A stretch of DNA of 64,000 bases, taken from contig DAOTTZ010000108.1 of NCBI GenBank assembly GCA_034437535.1, positions 1 to 64,000 of the forward strand, written 5' to 3'. Below, piece by piece: positions 25,749 to 34,602 of the stretch; positions within the stretch are counted from its first letter, which is position 1, and every line of letters starts with the position of its first letter. Below the pieces are notes generated by a model that did not search any database, was not told the origin of the DNA, and worked only from the letters and a program-made list of their open reading frames with translations. Both the position numbers and the translations under genes were made by a program. The DNA is from J038 sp034437535. Its GTDB lineage: Bacteria > Chloroflexota > Anaerolineae > Aggregatilineales > Phototrophicaceae.

Positions 25749-26060
25749 TTAAACCGAAATATCATCAATAAGCAGACGTGTGTAATGTTGGCGATGCCCA
25801 TAACGCCGGCGATAATTGGTGCGCTGGCGATACTTGAACACGACGACTTTTTTCGCACGGTATTGATCGACGACTTTGGCGACGACTTTGGCCCCGTCTA
25901 CTGTCGGTTGACCAATTTGTACATTGTCACCATCACCGACCAGTAAAACATCGTCGATTTCGATGGTCTCATCAACTTCATGCGGGAGCCGTTCAACATC
26001 AACCGTCTTGCCGACTTCGGCGCGGTATTGCCGCCCCCCGGATCGGAAAATTGCATACAT
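25749..26060 (-). CDS. rplU: Ribosomal protein L21
   Basis: L21 (103 residues) is a 50S protein that binds 23S rRNA. Conserved segments are MYAIFRSGGRQYRAEVGKTV at the N-terminus and KVVVFKYRQRTNYRRRYGHRQ in outline near the end. It leads the rplU-rpmA-rpmE run. A GGATGGAG RBS precedes the ATG, and the 82-base leader to the queA terminator probably holds its promoter, although I see no clear -35/-10 pair. Confidence 0.98.
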   Translation of the reverse strand: MYAIFRSGGRQYRAEVGKTVDVERLPHEVDETIEIDDVLLVGDGDNVQIGQPTVDGAKVVAKVVDQYRAKKVVVFKYRQRTNYRRRYGHRQHYTRLLIDDISV

Positions 26061-26142
26061 ATCGTTACTCCATCCTTCACTTGCCGCCGCCAGCGCACCG
26101 CTTGACCGGGCATCTAACGGGGAAGAATTGGCAAATACATAG

Positions 26143-26163
26143 AAAATGCCCCGTCATTGGGGC
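26143..26163 (-). terminator. Intrinsic terminator after queA
   Basis: On the minus strand GCCCC (26163-26159) pairs with GGGGC around AATGAC and is followed by ATTTTC. It lies 33 bases after the queA stop and upstream of the L21 leader, so it separates the two transcription units. Confidence 0.65.
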
Positions 26164-26195
26164 TTACTTATTATACGAGACATCGCCCGCAACCG

Positions 26196-27263
26196 TCAAC
26201 GTATAAACATGGCATCACCAAAAGAGAAAAATCGGTACTGTTCGGCTTTGGCCGTCTCGTAGACCGAAAGCGTAAACTCGCGGCCCATAAGCGACGAAAT
26301 CATCATCAGTAATGTCGATTTTGGCAAATGAAAATTAGTAATCAACCCGGAAACTACCCGCCAATTATAACCGGGGTAAATGAACAAGTTGGTATTGCGC
26401 TCAAATGCGATCACTGGTCGCCAGGCGCACATGCCATCTACTTTTTCAGGTTGACCAGGATCACCCCCGGCACTCAAGATACCCGCCGTCTCTAAGGTGC
26501 GGGCACTGGTCGTGCCGACCGCGACGATCTGTTTGCCGGCCAATTTCGCCTCGTTGATGATCCGTGCGTTATCTGCATCTAGCTTCGCCCATTCGCTGTG
26601 TATTTTGTGATCCTGGATGTTTTCCACCCGTACCGGTTGGAACGTATCCAGCCCGATGTGAAGCGTGCAATAGGCAAACTTCACCCCTTGATCGCGCAAT
26701 TTAAGCATGAGTTCCGGCGTAAAATGCAGGCCAGCAGTCGGAGCGGCGGCGGATCCTTCGTATCTGCTGTAGATTGTCTGGTATCGTTCGGTGTCTTCCA
26801 ACCGGGTGTGGATGTATGGCGGCAGGGGCATTTCACCAAGTTGATCCAGATAAGGTTGTATGGGCTGGTTAAATTGCACGACACGCTCTGCATCTGCCAG
26901 AACTTCAATGATCTCCCCGGTTAAGTCGGTCTTCTCGAACGCAATCGGCATCCCGACATCACCGCGTTTACCGCCGATCAGCGTGAGCCACGTTCGGTCA
27001 TCTTGCTGACGCAACAGCAAGATCTCTAGTTTGCCGCCTGTATCAGCGCGAACAGCCGGAATACGAGCCGGGATCACCCGTGTATTGTTGATGACCAGTA
27101 CATCCCCCGGAGACAAATACTCCACAACATCGCGGAAGATGCGATGAGTCACAGTCTGTTGCGCTCGATTGACGATCATCAGACGAGAGGAATCACGCGG
27201 TTCTGCGGGTGACTGTGCGATATATGAAGCCGGTAGGTCATAGTCAAAGTCATTTATGTTCAT
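26196..27263 (-). CDS. queA: S-adenosylmethionine:tRNA ribosyltransferase-isomerase QueA
   Basis: QueA transfers the ribosyl part of SAM to preQ1 in tRNA to make epoxyqueuosine. The 355 residues show the family start DFDYDLPASYIAQSPAEPR, then DVLVINNTRVIPAR, and near the C-terminus NFHLPKSTLLMMISSLMG. I chose the ATG at 27263, which overlaps the DUF2905 stop (ATGA); the upstream in-frame extension lies inside that gene. ruvB-DUF2905-queA form one transcript ending at the hairpin at 26143-26163. Confidence 0.96.
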   Translation of the reverse strand: MNINDFDYDLPASYIAQSPAEPRDSSRLMIVNRAQQTVTHRIFRDVVEYLSPGDVLVINNTRVIPARIPAVRADTGGKLEILLLRQQDDRTWLTLIGGKRGDVGMPIAFEKTDLTGEIIEVLADAERVVQFNQPIQPYLDQLGEMPLPPYIHTRLEDTERYQTIYSRYEGSAAAPTAGLHFTPELMLKLRDQGVKFAYCTLHIGLDTFQPVRVENIQDHKIHSEWAKLDADNARIINEAKLAGKQIVAVGTTSARTLETAGILSAGGDPGQPEKVDGMCAWRPVIAFERNTNLFIYPGYNWRVVSGLITNFHLPKSTLLMMISSLMGREFTLSVYETAKAEQYRFFSFGDAMFIR

Positions 27264-27490
27264 CGGTTCAATAACCGTATCACTACATTCAAGACAATCG
27301 TTAAAACAATGCTGAGTATAATCATGCTTGCCAGCGGGAAGAAGCACGTTACATTGCTAGTCTGGATGCGAAAATCTCCCGGCAGGCCAGCACCGCCGGT
27401 CACTCGTCCGATAAGGTAAAGCAATCCACCCAATACGACAAGGCCAACACCAGCAAAGAACACCAACCGCCCGACATCCTGGAAATCCAT
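27260..27490 (-). CDS. DUF2905 small membrane protein
   Basis: A 76-residue protein of the DUF2905 family with two membrane helices (VFFAGVGLVVLGGLLYLIG; ASMIILSIVLTIVLNVVIRL) and the family signature LPGDFRI between them. Function is unknown. It is frequently found between ruvB and queA, as here; it overlaps ruvB by 1 base and queA by 4. Confidence 0.9.
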   Translation of the reverse strand: MDFQDVGRLVFFAGVGLVVLGGLLYLIGRVTGGAGLPGDFRIQTSNVTCFFPLASMIILSIVLTIVLNVVIRLLNR

Positions 27491-28551
27491 TAATCTCCCT
27501 CGTCATCTACTTCATTCTCAAACAAGGTCGGTTGATCCGGGAAATCCCAGGTTTCGTCGTAGGGTATGCCGAGATGTTCATACGCCAGGCGCGTTGCGAT
27601 CCGCCCGCGTGGTGTACGATCCAGGAAACCTAATTGGAGCAAATATGGCTCATAGACATCCATGATGGTGGCACGATCTTCGCTAATTGCGGCGGCGATT
27701 GTATCCAGGCCGACCGGCCCGCCTTCAAACTTCTGGATAATCGTTTCAATGATAAGGCGGTCGATCTCATCTAATCCCAGATGATCGATTTCCATCAATT
27801 GCAGGGCATCACCCGCTACCGGGCCACTTATGACGCCATCTGCGCGAATTTGTGCAAAATCCCGGACGCGGCGAAGCAACCGTAACGCGACACGCGGCGT
27901 CCCCCTGGCGCGACGTGCAATCTCAGCCGCCCCTTGCGGTTTAATGCCGACATCGAGCATACTGGCGGCTCGGTTGATGATGTATTCCATGGCTTGCTGA
28001 TCGTAGAAATCCAGCCGGAAGCGTGCTCCGAATCGATCTCGTAATGGGCCGGCCAACAATGATAAGCGGGTCGTCGCACCAATTACAGTGAAGCGCGGTA
28101 AGTTCAGGCGGACATTTTTCGCGGCAGGGCCTTTGCCAATTACAATGTCGAGCTTAAAATCTTCCATTGCCGGATAGAGTATTTCTTCCACGGCCCGGCC
28201 TAGCCGGTGGATCTCATCAATAAACAGGATGTCCCCTTGTTTCATATGGGTCAAGATGGCGGCCAGATCGCCAGCCCGCTCGATGGAAGGCCCGGCAGTC
28301 ACCTGAACTTTAGCTTCCATCTCATTGGCGATGACATGCGCCAATGACGTTTTCCCCAGGCCTGGCGGCCCATAAAATAGAATATGCTCAATTGGTTCAC
28401 CACGCGCCCGGGCGGCGTCGATGATAATTCGTAAGTTTTCACGAACTTTATCCTGGCCGACGATTTCATCCAGGCGTTGGGGCCTTAATGCGATATTCTC
28501 TCGTTCTGATTTGTGTCTTTTGCCGCCAACCGCACGGTCGCCATCTGCCAT
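27490..28551 (-). CDS. ruvB: Holliday junction branch-migration helicase RuvB
   Basis: RuvB is the AAA+ motor that drives branch migration at Holliday junctions with RuvA. About 353 residues: RPQRLDEIVGQ, Walker A GPPGLGKT, Walker B FIDEIHRLGRAVEE, sensor GATTRLSLLAGPLRDRFG, and a winged-helix C-terminus ending TPRGRIATRLAYEHLG. I chose the ATG at 28551 because GGAG lies 6 bases upstream; upstream in-frame ATGs have no such site. ruvA and ruvC are not in the window. It is divergent from upp. Confidence 0.97.
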   Translation of the reverse strand: MADGDRAVGGKRHKSERENIALRPQRLDEIVGQDKVRENLRIIIDAARARGEPIEHILFYGPPGLGKTSLAHVIANEMEAKVQVTAGPSIERAGDLAAILTHMKQGDILFIDEIHRLGRAVEEILYPAMEDFKLDIVIGKGPAAKNVRLNLPRFTVIGATTRLSLLAGPLRDRFGARFRLDFYDQQAMEYIINRAASMLDVGIKPQGAAEIARRARGTPRVALRLLRRVRDFAQIRADGVISGPVAGDALQLMEIDHLGLDEIDRLIIETIIQKFEGGPVGLDTIAAAISEDRATIMDVYEPYLLQLGFLDRTPRGRIATRLAYEHLGIPYDETWDFPDQPTLFENEVDDEGD

Positions 28552-28604
28552 AGGTCGCTCCATCTGGTGAAAAAGTGTTCTAAGCCAGTATAGCATGAGC
28601 GGCT

Positions 28605-28633
28605 TTGACAAGTGCAGGTTGAACACGTACAAT
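28605..28633 (+). promoter_or_regulatory. Predicted strong sigma70 promoter for upp
   Basis: A consensus TTGACA (28605-28610) and TACAAT (28628-28633) are separated by 17 bases, about 30 bases upstream of the upp ATG. On the other strand a TGCTATACT extended -10 (28587-28592 region) could serve ruvB. Confidence 0.75.
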
Positions 28634-28663
28634 CTTGGCGGTGAACGCACAGAGGATACTGCG

Positions 28664-29290
28664 ATGTCTCAAGTTTATGTCTCACAACACCCACTTGTTC
28701 AACATAAATTAACTATGCTCCGTGATGTGAACACCAACCACCGTGCGTTTCGAGAATTAGTGTATGAACTGGCTTTGTTGCTGTGTTATGAGGCGACTCA
28801 AGATTTGACGTTGAAAAGCCATGACGTGCAGACTCCGCTTAAGACCGCCACCGGTTCTGTTACAGAAGAGACAATTGGCCTGGTTCCCATTTTGCGGGCG
28901 GGCCTGGGCCTGGTGGATGGTGTGATGGAATTATTGCCCAATGTGCAGGTATGGCACATCGGTTTGTATCGCGACGAGGAAACGTTGCGCCCGGTGCAAT
29001 ATTACAACAAGCTCCCAACTACACCGACCGTCAGCGTTTGTCTGGTGCTTGATCCAATGTTGGCGACCGGCGGATCAGCTATCGCAACGGTAGACATTTT
29101 GAAAGCGTGGGGCGTGGAACGCATCAAGTTTCTTGGCTTATTGGCCGCGCCGGAAGGCATCGAGCGTTTTACTGAAAAACACCCGGATGTTCCGATTCAT
29201 GTCGCCGCTGTAGACGATCATCTCAATGAGATCGGGTTTATCGTGCCGGGCCTGGGTGACGCAGGTGACCGTCAATTTGGAACGGCTTAA
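28664..29290 (+). CDS. upp: Uracil phosphoribosyltransferase
   Basis: Upp makes UMP from uracil and PRPP in pyrimidine salvage. The 208 residues match the family, starting MSQVYVSQHPLVQHKLTMLR, with PILRAGLGLVDG, the PRPP loop LVLDPMLATGGSA, and the C-terminal GLGDAGDRQFGT. The start ATG at 28664 has AGAGGA upstream and removes an upstream extension that would include the promoter. The WecA-like gene begins three bases after the upp stop. Confidence 0.97.
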   Translation: MSQVYVSQHPLVQHKLTMLRDVNTNHRAFRELVYELALLLCYEATQDLTLKSHDVQTPLKTATGSVTEETIGLVPILRAGLGLVDGVMELLPNVQVWHIGLYRDEETLRPVQYYNKLPTTPTVSVCLVLDPMLATGGSAIATVDILKAWGVERIKFLGLLAAPEGIERFTEKHPDVPIHVAAVDDHLNEIGFIVPGLGDAGDRQFGTA

Positions 29291-29293
29291 TTG

Positions 29294-30364
29294 ATGCTGA
29301 CGACCGAAGCCAGCGCATTTATCATCACATTCATCATTGGCTTTGGCGTTACACTCGCATTGATTCCGCTTATGATTCGATTGGGTAAGCGGTGGGGCAT
29401 TGTCGCTAAAGCGGGTGGCCGGCGTATGAACGACGGCGACTTTCGCGGGGTATCCAAATTGGGCGGCGTGGCGGTCTTTGCCGGGTTTTCTGTCGCTGTA
29501 ATCGCCGCGCAGTATCTCAATATTCCGCGTTTTGATCCATACGAAGTCCTCCGTATTTTAGGGTTGTTGCTGGGTGGGCTGGTGATTTTTATCGTCGGCT
29601 TGATTGATGACATCTACGAGCTTAACCCGGTACAATTGGGCATCGGGCAGATCCTGGCGGCAGGCATTGCTGTCGTCTTTCAGATCTTCATCGAAGCCTT
29701 CAATAATCCGCTAACCGGGCAACAAACCCCGGAATGGCCGTTCGTGGTCACCGTGACTTTGAGCATGTTCTGGCTTGGCCTGATGATGAACACCGTCAAC
29801 TTTATGGATGGATTAGATGGATTGGTGGGTGGGGTGGCGTTTATCAGCAGTGGCGTCCTCTTTATCAACAGTGTGTTCGTGCTTGACCCGGCCCAGGTGA
29901 GCGTGGGCTTGCTTCCACTCGCGTTGATGGGGGTATCCGCCGCCTTTTTACTCTACAACTTTTATCCAGCGCAGATCTTCCTTGGCGGTGGGGCACTCTA
30001 CATAGGATTTGTGCTGGGTTCACTGGCGATCATCGGCGGGGCGAAGATGGCAACGATTCTGCTGGTGATGGGCCTGCCGCTAATGGATTTAGCGTGGCAG
30101 GTCGCCAATCGTCTGCGGCGGGGTGTCAACCCAATGCATGGAGACCGAGGACATATTCATTTTCGCCTGTTAGATATTGGCTTTACACAACGTCAAATCG
30201 TGTCAATTTATTATCTGTTCTGCGCTTCTTTCGGGGTGCTGACTCTGATTACGACCAGTCAATTATTTAAGGCCATCGCTTTTTCTGCCATGATCTGTTT
30301 AATCGGCGTAGGATTTATCCTGGTAGCACGTTTGAGTCAGGATGTATCCTCTGCCTCTTCCTGA
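29294..30364 (+). CDS. WecA/MraY-like undecaprenyl-phosphate sugar-1-phosphate transferase, atypical active site
   Basis: A polytopic membrane protein (356 residues, about 10 helices) of the family that moves sugar-1-phosphates onto undecaprenyl phosphate for wall or surface polymers. Present are the Asp pair in GLIDDIYEL, NFMDGLDGLVGG, and a WecA-type His motif as MHGDRGHIHFRLLD. The usual GDSGS/GDTGS motif, whose Asp binds the metal, reads PAQIFLGGGALYIG here, so that Asp is missing. It follows upp by three bases. Its 3' end overlaps the convergent membrane gene by 28 bases. Confidence 0.85.
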   Translation: MLTTEASAFIITFIIGFGVTLALIPLMIRLGKRWGIVAKAGGRRMNDGDFRGVSKLGGVAVFAGFSVAVIAAQYLNIPRFDPYEVLRILGLLLGGLVIFIVGLIDDIYELNPVQLGIGQILAAGIAVVFQIFIEAFNNPLTGQQTPEWPFVVTVTLSMFWLGLMMNTVNFMDGLDGLVGGVAFISSGVLFINSVFVLDPAQVSVGLLPLALMGVSAAFLLYNFYPAQIFLGGGALYIGFVLGSLAIIGGAKMATILLVMGLPLMDLAWQVANRLRRGVNPMHGDRGHIHFRLLDIGFTQRQIVSIYYLFCASFGVLTLITTSQLFKAIAFSAMICLIGVGFILVARLSQDVSSASS

Positions 30365-31470
30365 GGATCTGCCTCGATTTCGTCATCGCCGGTATCAGTT
30401 GCTTCTTCACGCGACGGGTTGAATTTGATCTGGCCGATGATGGTATCGGGTTCTTCGCGTTTTGGTTTGCGGAGTGTGTCATCATCGGTATTTTCTGGTT
30501 CTAACAGAGCCGTAGGCAGGCTCGTCACAGATTCATCCCCCGGGGAACCAGGAATGGGCAACGAGAGTTTATACACAGACGGCGGGCCTGTTTCTGCTGG
30601 TGTTTTTCGGCTACGCTGGCGTTGGGCGCGTTTCCGTTCTTTCTCTCGCTCTGCAATGGCTTCTTCACGGGTCATCACGATCATCTTGCCGTTTTTGAAT
30701 GTTGCGCTATCCCCTGTGATGTACTCGATACTATTTTCAACCGTCGCCAGGATCACTAACGCAAGAAAATTAAATACGATGATGATGACAAAAGCCGTTG
30801 ACAGAGCATTAAGGATGCTGGCAACTGGCCCGGTGAGGGCTTCCCCGACGACTCGTTCACCCACGCCGAGGAAGAACAACGGGGCCAACGCCACACCACC
30901 GAGGATCAACAGTAACCAGCTATATTTTTTGAGCAAGCTAAAATCCGGATTCATTGTATTGCTGATGGCAAATAACAAGTAAGCCCACAACCAGAAATCC
31001 GATTGGCTGAACAATTGTTGAATACCCAAAGACACACTATCGACATCGCCACCTTCCATAGTGGTGATGGCACTACCGACATCCAGAATGTTATCGGCGA
31101 TAAAGAGCACCAGGGCCAACCCGGCGACAAAGGGTGCGATGTCGATGAGAGCGCGTTTCCAATCGCTCGTTTTGTTCGAGTATTTGACAAAATCCAGGTG
31201 TAATTCGCCAACTTCTTGTTTTTCCGGCCACTTGATCTGACGATCTGCCCGAACATCCAGTAGCCCAGCCGTCAACCAGGAGACGAATTGGTTGACGAAT
31301 ACACCCGGCAAGAAGAACGTGTAGTACAGAATGGTCGTCGTGCGAAAGTTTTTCGTCACCAGCCAGCCAACCTTAAAGATGTGGCGGTGAAGCCATTGTT
31401 CGATCTGGCGCATCACGTTATAGGTGATGAGCACCAAAATTACGGCTAGAAAAACATCGCCGACTGACAC
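30337..31470 (-). CDS. Polytopic membrane protein of unknown function with acidic tail
   Basis: A protein of about 377 residues with roughly six membrane segments (for example VSVGDVFLAVILVLITYNV, ILYYTFFLPGVFVNQFVSWL) and a long charged cytoplasmic C-terminus rich in Glu/Asp and Arg. I recognise no family. I chose the GTG at 31470, where AAAGGA lies 10 bases upstream; it is 4 bases after the tpiA stop. A longer frame would run 50 bases into tpiA. It sits at the end of the gap-pgk-tpiA run and may only be carried along by it. Confidence 0.75.
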   Translation of the reverse strand: MSVGDVFLAVILVLITYNVMRQIEQWLHRHIFKVGWLVTKNFRTTTILYYTFFLPGVFVNQFVSWLTAGLLDVRADRQIKWPEKQEVGELHLDFVKYSNKTSDWKRALIDIAPFVAGLALVLFIADNILDVGSAITTMEGGDVDSVSLGIQQLFSQSDFWLWAYLLFAISNTMNPDFSLLKKYSWLLLILGGVALAPLFFLGVGERVVGEALTGPVASILNALSTAFVIIIVFNFLALVILATVENSIEYITGDSATFKNGKMIVMTREEAIAEREKERKRAQRQRSRKTPAETGPPSVYKLSLPIPGSPGDESVTSLPTALLEPENTDDDTLRKPKREEPDTIIGQIKFNPSREEATDTGDDEIEADPQEEAEDTS

Positions 31471-31474
31471 GCGC

Positions 31475-32245
31475 TTAGTTTCCTTTCGTCTCCGCCGCGA
31501 TTCGAACAAGATCGGTAAAGGCATCGACCTTCAAAGATGCCCCGCCCACCAATGCCCCATCAATATCAGGCTGGCTCATGTATTCTTCCATGTTGTTCGG
31601 CTTGACACTCCCACCATATTGAATTCGGACGGCATTTGCAACAGCATCACCATAAAGATCACGAACGGTCTGGCGGATTGTGCCGCCGATGATGGTATTG
31701 GCGATCTCACCGCTGGCACTTTTGCCGGTGCCGATGGCCCAGATCGGCTCGTAGGCGATCACGATATCGGCCATCTGTTCCGCGCTGATGCCGTCCAATG
31801 CGCCGCGTATCTGCCCACTGACGAAAGATTGTGTCTCACCGGCTTCGTTCTGTTCCAGGCTTTCCCCAACGGCGATGATTGGCTTTAATCCGTGTGTTAA
31901 CAACGCATGTGCTTTTTTGTTGACCATCTCATCGGTTTCACCCAGATACTCACGGCATTCTGAGTGACCGATGATGACGTATTCGACCAGCCCTTTGAGC
32001 ATGGCCGGGGCAATTTGTGATGTAAACGCGCCGCTTTCTTCCCAATGGACATTTTGCGCGGCTACCTGAATCGGGCTGTCGTTTAAGGCGTTGGCAACGC
32101 CGGGGATGGCGACAAAAACCGGCCCGACGACGCGCTCAACCGAGTCGAACGGAGCCAGTGTATCGCGCAATTCCTGGACGAATTCAACCGACTCCTGCAC
32201 CGTCTTGTGCATCTTCCAGTTACCGGCAATAATTGGTGTTCGCAT
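31475..32245 (-). CDS. tpiA: Triosephosphate isomerase
   Basis: TIM interconverts dihydroxyacetone phosphate and glyceraldehyde-3-phosphate. The 256 residues show GNWKMHKT (substrate Lys), VIIGHSECR (catalytic His), AYEPIWAIGTGKSAS (catalytic Glu and phosphate loop), and QYGGSVKPNN. AAAAGGAG precedes the ATG at 32245. It is 49 bases downstream of pgk on the same strand. Confidence 0.98.
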   Translation of the reverse strand: MRTPIIAGNWKMHKTVQESVEFVQELRDTLAPFDSVERVVGPVFVAIPGVANALNDSPIQVAAQNVHWEESGAFTSQIAPAMLKGLVEYVIIGHSECREYLGETDEMVNKKAHALLTHGLKPIIAVGESLEQNEAGETQSFVSGQIRGALDGISAEQMADIVIAYEPIWAIGTGKSASGEIANTIIGGTIRQTVRDLYGDAVANAVRIQYGGSVKPNNMEEYMSQPDIDGALVGGASLKVDAFTDLVRIAAETKGN

Positions 32246-32294
32246 ATTTCCGTACTCCTTTTGTAATCTCTAATAAGTTCAGTGGGGTAGTTGA

Positions 32295-33485
32295 TTATGC
32301 TTTGTCCTTGAGCGCAACCAACCCCGGCAGATCCTTTCCTTCGAGCATTTCCAGGCTGGCACCACCACCGGTTGAGACATGCGTGATCTGGTCTGCCAGG
32401 CCGGCTTTTTCCACAGCGGCGGCAGAATCTCCCCCGCCGATGATTGTTACAGATCCACTGGCCGTTTGCTTCGCTAGCATCTCCGCGACTTCGAACGTGC
32501 CTTTCGCAAAATTCGACATCTCAAACACACCCATCGGGCCGTTCCAGACGATGGTCTGGGCATCGTCCAGGATTTTACTAAAGGCTTGAATCGTCTCCGG
32601 CCCAATGTCATAAATCGCCCAACCATCAGGCACGCCTTCACTGACATTTATGACTTCACGCTTCGCGTCATTATCGAACGAATCGCCGATTACTGCATCA
32701 GTCGGCAGAATCAGCTTATCCTGACCAGTTGCTAGCAAGGTCTTTGCCGTCTCAACGGCTTCGTCTTCGACTAATGAGCCACCCATTGGATGCCCCTGTG
32801 CGGCAAAAAAGGTATTCGCCATGCCACCACCAATCAACAGGTAATCGACCTTGTTGAGCAGGGCCTCGATCACGGCGATTTTATCGGAGACTTTCGCGCC
32901 GCCCAGAATGGCGACGAATGGCCGGGCCGGATCTGCAATAGTATTGGCAAGATAATTGATCTCTTTTTCCAGCAAGAAGCCTGCTACAGCTGGTAGGTAA
33001 TCCGCAACGCCAACCGTTGATGCGTGCGCTCGATGTGCCGAGCCAAATGCATCGTTGACGAAGACATCACCCCAATTGGCTAATGCTTTTGCCAGGTCAG
33101 GATCATTTTTCTTCTCTCCAGGATAAAACCGGGTGTTTTCCAGCAGGAGAATGCCGCCTTCGGGCAGATCGGCCATGGCTTGCTTCACGTCATCGCCTAT
33201 GCTGTCCTCGACGAACTGTACATCCTCACCGAGCAGATCGGCCAACCGAGGGGCGACCGGCGCAAGCGAGAATTCCGGTTTGCGTTCACCCTTCGGGCGT
33301 CCAAGATGTGACATCAGGACAATAGATCGCGGGTTTTGTGCCAGAATGTGCTGGATGGTAGGCACTGCCGCACGAATCCGAGTCTCATCTGTGACCGTAT
33401 CTCCATCTAACGGGACGTTAAAATCAACCCGGATTAACACGCGCTTTCCACTAAAATCATAATCTTGAAGGGTCATTTTATTCAT
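32295..33485 (-). CDS. pgk: Phosphoglycerate kinase
   Basis: PGK transfers the phosphate of 1,3-bisphosphoglycerate to ADP. About 396 residues with RVLIRVDFNVPL, MSHLGRPKGERKPEFSLAPV, ENTRFYPGEKKND, ILGGAKVSDKI and GGGDSAAAVEKAGL. I chose the ATG at 33485 because AAGGAG is 8 bases upstream; a TTG one codon earlier is less likely. It lies between gap (with an intercistronic terminator) and tpiA. Confidence 0.98.
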   Translation of the reverse strand: MNKMTLQDYDFSGKRVLIRVDFNVPLDGDTVTDETRIRAAVPTIQHILAQNPRSIVLMSHLGRPKGERKPEFSLAPVAPRLADLLGEDVQFVEDSIGDDVKQAMADLPEGGILLLENTRFYPGEKKNDPDLAKALANWGDVFVNDAFGSAHRAHASTVGVADYLPAVAGFLLEKEINYLANTIADPARPFVAILGGAKVSDKIAVIEALLNKVDYLLIGGGMANTFFAAQGHPMGGSLVEDEAVETAKTLLATGQDKLILPTDAVIGDSFDNDAKREVINVSEGVPDGWAIYDIGPETIQAFSKILDDAQTIVWNGPMGVFEMSNFAKGTFEVAEMLAKQTASGSVTIIGGGDSAAAVEKAGLADQITHVSTGGGASLEMLEGKDLPGLVALKDKA

Positions 33486-33516
33486 CAAACAATCTCCTTT
33501 CTACGAGCAAATGCAA

Positions 33517-33543
33517 AATAGGCGAGGGTCAACCCCGCCTATT
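33517..33543 (-). terminator. Intrinsic terminator between gap and pgk
   Basis: On the minus strand AATAGGCGGGG pairs with CCCTCGCCTATT (one mismatch/bulge) around a short TTGA loop, followed by TTTTG. It lies between the gap stop (33578) and the pgk start (33485), so gap mRNA may be partly ended here while pgk-tpiA depend on read-through or their own promoter. Confidence 0.7.
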
Positions 33544-33577
33544 GTCTTTCAAACTTCAGTCAGCATCAGCGAGATGC

Positions 33578-34588
33578 CTACAGGCGATCTCCCATAAACT
33601 TAACGAGGTCGGCACAACGCGCCGCATAACCCCATTCGTTGTCGTACCAGGTGATGACCTTGAGCATATTACCGTCTAACGAAGTCGAACCGGCGTCAAT
33701 GATACTGGAGAACGGATTCCCGATGTAATCGGAGGAAACCAGCGGTTCATGCGATACATCCAGAATGCCCTTCATCGGGCCAGCGGCGGCTTCTTCGAAA
33801 GCGGCGATCAGTTCATCCTTGCTAGCAGGTGCTTTTTCCACGTTGACGACAAAATCAACCAGTGATCCGGTGGGTGTCGGCACGCGCACGGCCATACCAT
33901 CGACCTTGCCTTTAAGCTCCGGGATGACCAATGCAACGGCTTTAGCGGCACCGGTCGTCGTCGGGATGATGTTTAGTGCGGCGGCCCGTGCCCGGCGTAA
34001 ATCCTTGTGGGGTAGGTCGAGGATGCTCTGATCGTTGGTATAACTGTGAATGGTCGTCATAAAACCGTTGACGATCCCGTATTTATCATTGACGACTTTG
34101 GCAGCAGGCGCCAGACAATTTGTCGTGCAAGATGCATTAGACACAATGTGATGGTTCGCCGGGTCGTACTTATCTTCGTTGACACCCAACACAACCGTCA
34201 GATCTTCGCCTTTTGCAGGTGCGGAGATGATTACCTTTTTCGCGCCTGCACTGATGTGTTTCCCGGCTGAATCCCGATCACGGAAGATCCCGGTACTTTC
34301 GATCACGATGTCTACGCCCAGGTCTCCCCAGGGCAAGTTTGCCGGGTCACGCTCTGACAAAGCCTTGATCTCGTCACCATCCACAATCAACGCTCCGTCT
34401 TTGACTTCGACGGTGCCATCGTAACCACCGTGTACAGAGTCGTAACGGAAAAGGTGCGCCATTGTCTCCAGGTCACCCAGGTCATTAAACGCGACAATAT
34501 CGACCTCATCCTTGTAGCTCGCCCGTAATGTCTTGACAACCTGACGGCCAATGCGGCCAAATCCGTTGATTCCTACTTTAATTGCCAT
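33578..34588 (-). CDS. gap: Glyceraldehyde-3-phosphate dehydrogenase
   Basis: GAPDH oxidises glyceraldehyde-3-phosphate to 1,3-bisphosphoglycerate with NAD(P). The 336-residue protein begins AIKVGINGFGRIGRQV and contains SNASCTTNCLAP (active-site Cys) and the C-terminal WYDNEWGYAARCADL. I chose the ATG at 34588, with AAAGGA 9 bases upstream, over an in-frame start six codons earlier. It is 14 bases downstream of the YvcK-like gene. Cofactor preference cannot be read safely from the sequence alone. Confidence 0.98.
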   Translation of the reverse strand: MAIKVGINGFGRIGRQVVKTLRASYKDEVDIVAFNDLGDLETMAHLFRYDSVHGGYDGTVEVKDGALIVDGDEIKALSERDPANLPWGDLGVDIVIESTGIFRDRDSAGKHISAGAKKVIISAPAKGEDLTVVLGVNEDKYDPANHHIVSNASCTTNCLAPAAKVVNDKYGIVNGFMTTIHSYTNDQSILDLPHKDLRRARAAALNIIPTTTGAAKAVALVIPELKGKVDGMAVRVPTPTGSLVDFVVNVEKAPASKDELIAAFEEAAAGPMKGILDVSHEPLVSSDYIGNPFSSIIDAGSTSLDGNMLKVITWYDNEWGYAARCADLVKFMGDRL

Positions 34589-34602
34589 GAAGCACAATCC
34601 TT

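Noticed and set aside
31471..31524. Longer start for the 30337-31470 membrane gene
   Set aside because: It would overlap tpiA by 50 bases; the GTG at 31470 has a good RBS right after the tpiA stop.
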